Below are positions 20,308 through 27,723 of a stretch of DNA of 64,000 nucleotides, one piece after another (position 1 is the first letter of the stretch; every line of letters begins with the position of its first letter). Where the stretch lies: positions 62,001 to 126,000 of the forward strand of contig NZ_BARG01000014.1 in the NCBI RefSeq assembly GCF_000376565.1, in the 5' to 3' direction. Below the pieces are notes generated by a model that ran no database searches, had not been told where the DNA came from, and saw only the letters and a list, made by a program, of their open reading frames with translations. The DNA comes from Streptomyces hokutonensis. GTDB lineage: Bacteria > Actinomycetota > Actinomycetes > Streptomycetales > Streptomycetaceae. A program made the translations under genes and the position numbers.

Positions 20308-20739
20308 ATGCTTCCCCAGGTCGGCAGCGAAGTAATCGTGTCTTGTGAGCCGGCAAGCGCCCGGGTTGTATCGGTGACTGCGCGCTACATCACGGTGGAA
20401 TGGCCATGGGGTGTGGTCGACAACTCTGCCAATTTTCGCTGGGACGGAACTTTTGCGCTGCCTTATGGAGAATCCAATTCGGAATGGGTCCCATACCGGT
20501 TCGAACCGGCCGCGTCTGAGCTTTGCGGCGGAGACTTCTGCACGGTTTCCATCCCGCCGACACGCCTCTATGTCGGACACTATGAGACGTATGATCCTCC
20601 ACGGAATCTAGGTTGGGCTCCCGCGCCTACTGTCGGAATCTACGTAATTCCGCCAGAAAAATCGGACCAGGAGGACGCGGGATGCATGCTCTATCTAGGT
20701 GGAGCCGATCCCATTCGTGTTGAGTCGATCGGAGACTGA
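20308..20739 (+). CDS. hypothetical protein of the RHS island
   Basis: A 143-residue protein starting at ATG 20308 with AAGG at 20300-20303. Sequence begins MLPQVGSEVIVSCEPASARVV and contains YITVEWPWGVVD and CGGDFCTVSIPP. It is beta-rich and tryptophan/aromatic-rich, with an SH3-like start, and has no signal peptide. Low GC and atypical codons (ATT, TTT, TCT) match the toxin cargo zone. I do not recognise a family; an orphan immunity protein is plausible. Confidence 0.6.
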   Translation: MLPQVGSEVIVSCEPASARVVSVTARYITVEWPWGVVDNSANFRWDGTFALPYGESNSEWVPYRFEPAASELCGGDFCTVSIPPTRLYVGHYETYDPPRNLGWAPAPTVGIYVIPPEKSDQEDAGCMLYLGGADPIRVESIGD

Positions 20740-20740
20740 G

Positions 20741-20983
20741 AGTTCACCATTTGTTGATCTGAATGATCTGCCAGCGCAAATTCGTCGACCTGGGCCTGGA
20801 GTTCGGTGCAGCACCTTCGGAACCTGCCGTGTACGCCTACTTCAGTGACAGCCTGTTGTTCTGCGCTGCGGTCGATGTGGTCCGCGGACCCCAGATAACG
20901 CTCTGGGGCACTGGGAGGGCGGGATCCCGAAGTGCGAATGGGTGGGCCGCCAGTGGACCCACCCAGGCCATTCAGAACACTGA
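20741..20983 (+). pseudogene. decayed small gene, several frame breaks
   Basis: Protein-like sequence jumps frames: FVDLNDLPAQIRR, then LGLEFGAAPSEPAVYAYFSD and LLFCAAVDVVRGP, then NALGHWEGGIPKCEWVG to a TGA at 20981-20983. Each piece looks like real coding sequence, and the joins need single or double base changes. No family is recognised. It lies at the tail of the RHS cargo and may be a dead toxin or immunity cassette. Confidence 0.4.
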
Positions 20984-21144
20984 GTCTCGGCCAACTTGAA
21001 GTCACTGGTCAAAGAGCGGGTGTGGGTTTGTCGGAATGCTCACGCCGGTCGTGGGCGGCAGTCTGCGGAGAAGATCATCTGGCGGGGCGGTCGGTTCGCC
21101 GGTCCCTGCTCGCTGCGGCTGGAGGGCCTTCTACGGTCCTGCGC

Positions 21145-21470
21145 ATGCTGGATTCCGAGTTGCTGGAGGTAAGCGAGCAACTCGCCGACAAACGTACTTC
21201 GACCACGCCGGCGACCGGGCAGGTGGGCGGTGATGCTGATCCCGCACCGCGAGCCGGGCGTCGGCCGCGGAACTGCCGGACCATCCCGCCCACCAGCAGA
21301 TCATGGCGGTCTTCGCCGCGGCCAGCTCACTGCTTCGGGCAGGGGCGGTGTGAGGCGATGGGCGTGGAGATCGTGCCCCAGAGCATCAACAACGTCGGCC
21401 TGAAGTTCAAGCGGCTCGCGAGCGGGGAATCCTGGCCGGGACCGAGCAGGGGCTGCTCACCCTGCCGTGA
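21145..21470 (+). pseudogene. decayed winged-helix/transposon-associated gene
   Basis: Begins MLDSELLEVSEQLADK (ATG 21145) and reappears in other frames as VMLIPHREPGVG, ELPDHPAHQQIMAVFAAAS, CEAMGVEIVPQSINNVGLKFKRLA and GILAGTEQGLLTLP, ending in TGA 21468-21470. From memory this resembles Streptomyces helix-turn-helix proteins that accompany transposases, whose end is typically RGILAETEPGLF. At least three frameshifts are needed, so the gene is inactive. It marks the right edge of the accessory island. Confidence 0.6.
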
Positions 21471-21497
21471 CCGTCCTCCCGTCCCGGACACCGGGCA

Positions 21498-22403
21498 TCA
21501 GTTCGTACGTCGCCCTGTGCGCAGGTCCTGGTACGACTTGGACTGGAGCTGCAGGGGTGGAGCCATGTCGCCGAAGGACTTGCCGAAGGCTTGCGGCGAC
21601 CGCTCCAGTTCCATCAGCACCTGGTTCGCTGCGTCGTCGCCGGCAAGGTTGGGCGCCAGGGCCGCGCAGACCCGGACGCCTACATGCGGGTCAGTCAGCC
21701 AGGGGCGCGTGTCGCCCCCAAATTGGCCGATGGCGATCACCATCGTCGCAAGGTCATGGGAGGAATCGGCGGCCCGGGCCATCGACGTCAACTGGTTCAG
21801 CAGCTCCGGACGTTGCGCAGAGGCTGCGGGATGCCGCGCCAGCGATCCGACAGCTGCTGCGGCGCAGGCCCTGCGCCTGTCGCGTTCCGAGGCGAGGTAC
21901 GGCAATGTTCGCCGCAGGAGCGCGGGAACGAGGTCGAAGCAAGCCAGCGCCGCCTGATCGAGGACGAGTTCACCCAGACCCGTGCCGTCCCGCCACATCC
22001 GGGCCCTGCCGTCCGCATCGGTCGACACGTACTCGGCAGTCCAGGCCCGCAGCTCCGGTGCGCGGTCCGTGACCTGAGCACGGATCTCCGCAGCCCGGTC
22101 TCCGAGGTCGGCGGCGACGCCGACCTCGTACAGATAGGCGAGCATGGCATCGGGCAACGTGGGATCGTCGAGCCCCAGCAGTGGATTGTCCAGGAGCTCG
22201 GCGACAAGCAGAGCGGTGGGTGCCGTCGCAGGCCAGGCCTTGCCCTCGCGTCGAAGCGTCGCCGACCACAGATGCGAGTACCCGTCGACGAAGCCTCTCG
22301 CATCGTCGCCGAGGAGAGCAGCCAGAAGCCGGGGCGTGTCGGTGGCCGGGCCTGTGGCATGGAACAAGCCGGACCAGTCCACGTCATCCGTACGGTCATC
22401 CAC
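21498..22403 (-). CDS. HEAT-repeat-like hypothetical protein
   Basis: About 301 residues. Helical repeats are evident: DTPRLLAALLGDDARGFVDGYSHLWSATL, LPDAMLAYLYEVG, RRACAAAAVGSLARHPA and a C-terminal VRVCAALAPNLAGDD. This pattern suits a HEAT/ARM-type scaffold common in actinobacteria with unknown role. I place the start at GTG 22403, just before DDRTDDVDWSGLFHATGPATD, which looks like the conserved beginning; an open frame extends to TTG 22511 but reads as non-conserved sequence. The start is therefore uncertain. Confidence 0.65.
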   Translation of the reverse strand: MDDRTDDVDWSGLFHATGPATDTPRLLAALLGDDARGFVDGYSHLWSATLRREGKAWPATAPTALLVAELLDNPLLGLDDPTLPDAMLAYLYEVGVAADLGDRAAEIRAQVTDRAPELRAWTAEYVSTDADGRARMWRDGTGLGELVLDQAALACFDLVPALLRRTLPYLASERDRRRACAAAAVGSLARHPAASAQRPELLNQLTSMARAADSSHDLATMVIAIGQFGGDTRPWLTDPHVGVRVCAALAPNLAGDDAANQVLMELERSPQAFGKSFGDMAPPLQLQSKSYQDLRTGRRTN

Positions 22404-22628
22404 AACGGGGATGGTGCCATGACACCTCGACGGGCTCACATTGCCCAGACTCACTCGGTATCGGCGGACACGTTCACTCAGCCCGGCCCCCGACCTGTCA
22501 ACCTCGCTCAACCCGCAATCACGAACCGGACATCAACTTGCGTATCACCCTTTGGCGGCGCCAGCGCGGGCGAGTAGTTGCCGGGAGTGTTCGGTGACCA
22601 GGGATGTCAGGCTTCTAAGGTCGGGTCC

Positions 22629-23660
22629 ATGACGAGGACCACGCCCCCACGCCCTCTCGACGTCGAGGCGCTCTTCCCGGAACTGGCTGCCTTTCGGGGA
22701 ACGACAACCCGGCTCCATCCGCGGCCGGGCAGACCAGACCACTCGGCCAGTTCCGTGGGCGGCCCCATGTTGTGGCCGACGCACGAACCGTGGCCGGTGT
22801 GCGGCGAGGCGCACGGCCGTGGGCGTGGTCGGCGCCCGGCCGACATCCACCGCTACCGGCAGGTTCTGGCTTCCGCGTGGGCCCGCGAGCAGGCTCCCGG
22901 CCCGACGGACGAGGAACGGGAACTCCTGGGCCAGCTGCATCAGGAGCACCGGATCCCGGGGGCGTCCGAGACCGACCCGCTGCCGATGATCGCCCTCGCG
23001 CAGCTGTACCGGCGGGATGTGCCCGACCTGCCGGCGGGGCCGGGCGACTGCGATCTGCTGCAAGTGTTCTGGTGTCCCTTCAACGCGCACGGCCCGGGCC
23101 GGTACGACCTGGAGCTGCATCTGCGCTGGCGGCAGTCGTGGAAGGTCGGCGAGGTACTGACCACACCGCCGCGGCCGCTGGTCGTCGGGTCCGACGGCTT
23201 CGTGCCCGAGCCCTGCGTGCTGCACCCGGAGCAGGTGGTCACCTACCCGTTTGCCGGCCTTCTGCCCGAGGAACTCTGCGCCCGGATCGACGCCTGGGAG
23301 GAAGCCCTCGAAGAGAAAGCCGAGCAGATGGCGGACGAAACCGCGACAGAGCCGCATGGCTACCAGTACGACCTGTCCATCCCGCCCGGCTGGCGCGTGG
23401 GCGGCTTCGCCTCCTGGCACGTGACAGACCCGTATCCCATGGACTGCCTGACCTGCGCGACACCGATGCACCTGCTGCTGACCATCGACAGCTCGGAATG
23501 GGACGGCGGCAGCGGCAGCTGGAAACCGCTGGAGGACCAGAACTGCCCCACTCACCGTTGCGCCACTCCCACGGAGGTCACCGTTGGCCGTTGGGGTGAA
23601 CTCAACGTATTCGCCTGTCCCAACAAGCCCGAGCATCCGCATCGCTGGAGCATCCAGTAG
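22629..23660 (+). CDS. hypothetical protein, DUF1963/YwqG-like
   Basis: A 343-residue cytoplasmic protein starting at ATG 22629 (TRTTPPRPLDVEALFPELAAF). Landmarks are MLWPTHEPWPVCGEAHG, LLQVFWCPFNAHG, YDLELHLRWRQSWKVGEVL, a CLTCATPMHLLLTIDSSEWDGGSGSWKPLED segment and CPNKPEHPHRWSIQ at the end. The paired CxxC and the LLQVFWCPF/LLLTI strands recall the YwqG/DUF1963 group, whose function is unknown. It precedes the DUF6924 gene by 29 bases and is probably co-transcribed. The family assignment is tentative. Confidence 0.65.
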   Translation: MTRTTPPRPLDVEALFPELAAFRGTTTRLHPRPGRPDHSASSVGGPMLWPTHEPWPVCGEAHGRGRGRRPADIHRYRQVLASAWAREQAPGPTDEERELLGQLHQEHRIPGASETDPLPMIALAQLYRRDVPDLPAGPGDCDLLQVFWCPFNAHGPGRYDLELHLRWRQSWKVGEVLTTPPRPLVVGSDGFVPEPCVLHPEQVVTYPFAGLLPEELCARIDAWEEALEEKAEQMADETATEPHGYQYDLSIPPGWRVGGFASWHVTDPYPMDCLTCATPMHLLLTIDSSEWDGGSGSWKPLEDQNCPTHRCATPTEVTVGRWGELNVFACPNKPEHPHRWSIQ

Positions 23661-23689
23661 TTTGTCGTGTCCGCCGAGGAGAAGGATCT

Positions 23690-24163
23690 ATGAGAGCGTT
23701 GCCCGCCGTCACCGGCCGTGGTGAGTTCGACGCCCTGATCGTCAGAACCGACTACCTCGACGACCAGGTGTGGCAGGACGCGGCGGCGCTGCTGGAGCCT
23801 TGGGGAGACGGGCAGTACGAGGCAAACGTCCACTTCATCAACGATCCGGTCTGGGCTGGGGCGACCGTTGACGAGGTGTTGACTGCGGTCCGCGGTGACG
23901 ACGACCTGGCCGTCGTCTTTCTCGCCGACCGTACAACCATGCAGGCCGCGAGCCACCCGCTGCTGGCGGTCACCGTGCTGACGCGTGAGGAGTGCGTGGA
24001 CGAAGAGGACTACGCACAACTGACCGAGTTCCGCCGCGATTTCCGCACCACGTCCGCAGGGCTCCACGACGTCCACGCCAACCTGAGCATCGGCAACCTG
24101 GGCTTCGAGGAGTACGAGGCGCGGGCTCATGATGATCCCGAGGGGATCTACCGGTCCTTCTGA
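23690..24163 (+). CDS. DUF6924-like protein
   Basis: 157 residues. GAGGAGAAGG at 23676-23685 is a strong ribosome binding site for ATG 23690. The sequence LIVRTDYLDDQVWQDAAALL, VHFINDPVWAGATVDEVL, VFLADRTTMQAASHPLLAV, VHANLSIGNLGFEEYEA and a terminal GIYRSF follow the DUF6924 pattern as I remember it. The family often sits among Streptomyces accessory genes. The role is unknown. Confidence 0.75.
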   Translation: MRALPAVTGRGEFDALIVRTDYLDDQVWQDAAALLEPWGDGQYEANVHFINDPVWAGATVDEVLTAVRGDDDLAVVFLADRTTMQAASHPLLAVTVLTREECVDEEDYAQLTEFRRDFRTTSAGLHDVHANLSIGNLGFEEYEARAHDDPEGIYRSF

Positions 24164-24252
24164 ACGGGCTCACGAAACGGCGGTCAGAGCCGAATTCGGG
24201 ATCCCCCGCACTCGTCTCGGTGATTCGTCTGTCGTGTGTGCGGGCAGCTCGC

Positions 24253-24459
24253 TTACGTCGCGGCGTGCAAGCGCCCAGCGTCCGTCTTGAGGGTTTCGAC
24301 AAAGGCGTGGAAGGCTCCGCCAGGGAAGGTGAGCACGGCCAGGGCCGGCGCCTTCGAGTCGCGTACGGATACGTATGTGTGCGTGAGGGAGGTCGCGATC
24401 TCCACGCACTCGTTGCCGTCTCCCTCGCCCGAGTAGGACGACTTCCGCCAGTTGTCCAT
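24253..24459 (-). CDS. DUF397 protein (BldB/AbaA-like)
   Basis: A 68-residue DUF397 protein: starts DNWRKSSYSGEGDGNECVEIA, then VSVRDSKAP and a terminal FHAFVETLKTDAGR. It is nearly a copy of the neighbour at 24469, from which it is separated by 9 bases. DUF397 proteins are small partners of WhiJ-like XRE regulators and influence development or antibiotic production in Streptomyces. Confidence 0.9.
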   Translation of the reverse strand: MDNWRKSSYSGEGDGNECVEIATSLTHTYVSVRDSKAPALAVLTFPGGAFHAFVETLKTDAGRLHAAT

Positions 24460-24468
24460 AGGGGTACC

Positions 24469-24693
24469 TCACAGCTCCTGAGCCAGTTCGCGGATGAAAG
24501 CACGCGTCCCTGCGTCCGTCTTGAGGGTCTCGATGAAGGCGTGGAAGGTTCCGCCGGGGAAAGTGAGCGTGGCCCTGGCCGGCGCCTTCGAGTCGCGTAT
24601 GGATACGTGTGTGTGCGTGGGGGAAGTCGCGATCTCCACGCACTCGTTGCCGTCGTCGGGGCCGGAGTGGGACGACTTCCGCCAGTTGTTCAT
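24469..24693 (-). CDS. DUF397 protein (BldB/AbaA-like)
   Basis: A 74-residue DUF397 protein with the same core (NNWRKSSHSGPDDGNECVEIA ... VSIRDSKAP ... FHAFIETLKTDAG) and a longer tail (IRELAQEL). It lies 9 bases after the XRE regulator stop, so the three minus-strand genes probably form an operon (25542 to 24253). The two DUF397 genes look like a tandem duplication with partial divergence. Confidence 0.92.
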   Translation of the reverse strand: MNNWRKSSHSGPDDGNECVEIATSPTHTHVSIRDSKAPARATLTFPGGTFHAFIETLKTDAGTRAFIRELAQEL

Positions 24694-24702
24694 GGGGGTG
24701 CC

Positions 24703-25542
24703 TCACAGCTCTTTCGTCAGCCGGTCGATGAAGTCACGTGACCGTTCAGGGTCGAGTGATGCGGCTTCCACCTTACGAAAGCGGGTTCGAAAGGCGCCGA
24801 GCTGTGCTTCGGAGTCGATGAAGGCCGAGCCATGAGGTACGTCCCGCACCACCGTGTCCAGTTTGGAGACGAGGCCGCCCACGTATGTCATGGTGCTGGC
24901 GGCTGTGGCGAAGCCGTCCAAGTCGTAAGGGATGACACGTACGGTGATGTTGTCCGCTTCGGAGAGCTCCAGGAGCCTGGCGAGTTGGGCCCGGGAGGCG
25001 GCGCGGTCGCTGACCCTGATCCGTAGGGCCGACTCGTGGATCACCAACTCGTAGGGGACGGAGACCTTCTGCCCCGCCAGTCGGTGCCGGACGCGCAACT
25101 CAAGCTCGTCATCTGTCAGTTCGGGCACCCTCGCGGAGAAGACCGCGCGAGCGTAATCCTCCGTCTGTAGCAGGCCAGGCACGTACAAGACCGCGACGTC
25201 GCGCCGGAACTCGGCGTGGTGGTTCAGTTCGGACAGGTCCAGGAACGACGTGGGTAGTAGGCCCCGGTACTCCTCCCACCAGCCCCGTGTCCGATCAGTT
25301 GCCATCGCGACCAGCGCTTCGATGAACTCCTTGTCCGTACAGGCGTAGTGGGATGCGAGTCGGCGCACTCGTTCCTCGCTCACGCCCACGAGTCCGGATT
25401 CGATGTGGCTCATCTGGACGCGGTTCGCCCCGAGCAGCGCCGCTGCCTCGACGGCGGTGAGCCCTGCTGCCTCGCGGAGCCTGCGCAGTTCAATCCCCAG
25501 GCGCATTTGGCGTGCGGTCGGTTCGCGCCTCTGGACCATCAC
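24703..25542 (-). CDS. XRE-family regulator with DUF5753 domain (WhiJ-like)
   Basis: 279 residues: N-terminal helix-turn-helix (RLREAAGLTAVEAAALLGANRVQMSHIESG, about residues 21-50) followed by a DUF5753 sensory domain (GLLPTSFLDLSELNHHAEFRRDVAVLYVPGLLQTEDYARAVF and later VRVIPYDLDGF). This is the typical partner of DUF397 proteins and of the anti-sigma-like ATPase on the other side. GTG 25542 is followed by ATG 25539; GAGGAG lies just upstream. The family controls developmental or secondary-metabolic genes, usually with an unknown target. Confidence 0.92.
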   Translation of the reverse strand: MMVQRREPTARQMRLGIELRRLREAAGLTAVEAAALLGANRVQMSHIESGLVGVSEERVRRLASHYACTDKEFIEALVAMATDRTRGWWEEYRGLLPTSFLDLSELNHHAEFRRDVAVLYVPGLLQTEDYARAVFSARVPELTDDELELRVRHRLAGQKVSVPYELVIHESALRIRVSDRAASRAQLARLLELSEADNITVRVIPYDLDGFATAASTMTYVGGLVSKLDTVVRDVPHGSAFIDSEAQLGAFRTRFRKVEAASLDPERSRDFIDRLTKEL

Positions 25543-25711
25543 TTGCTCCTCGTTCGGGGGTGATTACGCGATCGGCTTGCATGGGGTTACAGGTTACCCC
25601 TACCGTCGGTGATGCAACGCACACGCTGCGGAAGTGCACCACCCCGTCATGCCGTGACGGCCGTGGCAGAGCCACCGCGCGAACTCCCCTTCATCTGAAC
25701 GGAGTTGACCC

Positions 25712-26146
25712 ATGCCCGAAACCGAGCCTGAGATCGAACCCATCGCCCCCGCCCCCTGGGAGTACTCCCTCTCCATCCCCAACGACCCCCGAGCCGTCAC
25801 CGTAAGCCGCCGCACCCTCCGCCTGATCCTCACCGTCCACGGACTCATCGGTCACGTCGACACCGCCGAACTCCTCGCTGCCGAGCTGGTCTCCAACGCC
25901 GTACGGCATACGAAAGGGCCCGCCGACCTACGGGTCCGCTGGGAGGCGGGGGTGTTGCGGATCGGGGCGTGGGACGCCGATCCCGAACCCCCGCCCCCGT
26001 CACGGCCGTTGGAGCTGACCACGGACTCCGAGGGCGGACGAGGGCTCGCGCTGGTCCGGGCCTGCGCAGACCTCTGGGGCTGGCAGCCCTCGGCCCGGCA
26101 CGGCACGCGCGGCAAATACGTCTGGTGCGAACTCCTCACCGCGTGA
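25712..26146 (+). CDS. RsbW-like anti-sigma-type ATP-binding protein
   Basis: 144 residues with a GHKL/HATPase fold: N-box AAELVSNAVRHT, G1 region LRIGAWDADPEPP and G2 region GGRGLALVRACADLWGW. Streptomyces carry many such proteins, thought to be anti-sigma or regulatory kinases. It is divergent from the XRE/DUF397 operon, the arrangement of abaA-like loci. ATG 25712 follows GGAG about 8 bases upstream. It ends 11 bases inside the convergent gene at 26136. Confidence 0.85.
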   Translation: MPETEPEIEPIAPAPWEYSLSIPNDPRAVTVSRRTLRLILTVHGLIGHVDTAELLAAELVSNAVRHTKGPADLRVRWEAGVLRIGAWDADPEPPPPSRPLELTTDSEGGRGLALVRACADLWGWQPSARHGTRGKYVWCELLTA

Positions 26147-26579
26147 CCGGCAACGCCCCCACAAACCGCGGCCCGTCCCCCCGGTGCTGCACCGGAAACG
26201 TCACCTTCAACCCCTGCTCCTGCCCCGCCACCGACAGCCTCGTGGTGAACTGCAATCCCAGGAACGCCTTCTTCGAACCGCCCGCCGAGACATACGGACG
26301 CGGCAGGTTCAGCATCAACTTGCCTGGTTTTCCACCCCTGTTGCCGTCGAAGAACAGGACTCTCTGGTCGGTCAGGACTATGTACAGCGGGCGTGGAGTG
26401 ACCGTGGCCATCACCGTGCCCGCGCTCAACACCCCCACCACCGCCGCCGTCAGGGCCTGCCTGCGGACGGACACCGAGCCGATCGCGGCCAGGGAAGTGA
26501 ACTCGACGCGTTCGCCCTGGAGGAGCAACGGGGCTGCCGCTTCGAGGAGTTGGCGGTTGCGGCGGGCATTCAGGGACAT
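26136..26579 (-). CDS. hypothetical PH-like membrane-associated protein
   Basis: 147 residues. One hydrophobic stretch (ALTAAVVGVLSAGTVMATV, about 42-60) is followed by a beta-rich part (LYIVLTDQRVLFFDG, KPGKLMLNLPR) resembling bacterial PH-type domains that begin with a TDQRVLFF strand. No catalytic residues are seen. Its 3' end overlaps the convergent ATPase gene by 11 bases. The function is unknown. Confidence 0.7.
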   Translation of the reverse strand: MSLNARRNRQLLEAAAPLLLQGERVEFTSLAAIGSVSVRRQALTAAVVGVLSAGTVMATVTPRPLYIVLTDQRVLFFDGNRGGKPGKLMLNLPRPYVSAGGSKKAFLGLQFTTRLSVAGQEQGLKVTFPVQHRGDGPRFVGALPVTR

Positions 26580-26766
26580 GGCGGGACTCCTGGGAGACGT
26601 AAGTACAGATGTGAGTACAGAAAGGTGCGAACGTTATGAGCCCCCGATGAACGGAAGTTGTACGGAAGGTCCGCCGACGGTCAAGCGACACCCACGCTCA
26701 TCCCATCTCTGACCTGCGGATTCCCCGCCACCCGCGATGTCACAGGGCTCGCCTAGGATCCGCCGC

Positions 26767-27723
26767 ATGTCATCCGCCCCCGGAGCCGATCCCGGCCCCG
26801 ACTTCGAACTCGCCTCCGCCTTCCCGGAGGTCACCTGGTTGCGTCAGGCCGCCGCCGCGGCGGACTGGGCCGCGATCCGGCAGTACCACGACAGCCTTCC
26901 GCCCGGTACCGACCGGGCCTTCGTCGTGGGTGTGTTGGCCGAGGACGACGGTTTCGAGCACGCGCTGAGGCGGCAACTGGCTGCCGTACCGCACGACGTT
27001 CTCGCGCTCACCGTGCTCGGGACCCGGCTCATCGAGGCCGGGTGGGAGATACGGACCGGCGCGCGGGCCAAGAACGTCAGCCGCGAGCAGTTCAAGGCGT
27101 TCCACGAACACCTTCGGGAGGCGGAGCAACTCCTCATCCGGGCAACGGCTTTGGACCCTTCCTACGATGCCGCCTGGGCCGCCCGTCTCAACACCGCCCT
27201 CGGGCTGTCGCTGGGGATGAACGAGAGCCGGCGCCGCTACAACCGGCTCGCCCGCTACCACCCCCACCACTTCACCGGCCAGGCCCGTCTCCTCCAGAAG
27301 CTCTGCCCCAAGTGGGGCGGCACCTGGGAGGACGCCCACGGGTTCGCGCGCGAGTGTCTGCTGACCGCCCCCGAAGGGGCGTTGAACGGCGGGCTCGTCG
27401 CCGAGGCGCACATCGAGCACTGGCTCGACCTCGGCGCCGCCGACAAGCGCACCGAATACCTCGCACAACCCCACGTGCACGCCGAACTCGTCGAGGCCGC
27501 CCAACGCACCGTGTTCCACCCGCAGTTCGCGCGGCCCTACGGCTGGGTCACCGTCCAGGGCTGCTTCGCCGCGCTGTTCTCGATGATCGGCGACACCACG
27601 CAGGCCGCCGCGCACTTCCAGGCCCTCGGCAACCTCGCCTCCGACTATCCGTGGGACTACCTGGGCAAGCCCGCCGAGCAATACATCCAGCACCGCGACA
27701 CCGCCCTGAGAGGCCGAAGATGA
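26767..27723 (+). CDS. TPR-like hypothetical protein
   Basis: 318 residues from ATG 26767. Helical repeats occur at WLRQAAAAADWAAIRQYHDSL, LREAEQLLIRATALDPSYDAAWAARLN and GDTTQAAAHFQALG, suggesting a TPR-type fold. No signal peptide. The stop codon overlaps the start of the M16 gene as ATGA (27720-27723), so the two are translationally coupled and probably act in the same process. Similar proteins occur in Streptomyces, but I know no function. Confidence 0.75.
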   Translation: MSSAPGADPGPDFELASAFPEVTWLRQAAAAADWAAIRQYHDSLPPGTDRAFVVGVLAEDDGFEHALRRQLAAVPHDVLALTVLGTRLIEAGWEIRTGARAKNVSREQFKAFHEHLREAEQLLIRATALDPSYDAAWAARLNTALGLSLGMNESRRRYNRLARYHPHHFTGQARLLQKLCPKWGGTWEDAHGFARECLLTAPEGALNGGLVAEAHIEHWLDLGAADKRTEYLAQPHVHAELVEAAQRTVFHPQFARPYGWVTVQGCFAALFSMIGDTTQAAAHFQALGNLASDYPWDYLGKPAEQYIQHRDTALRGRR

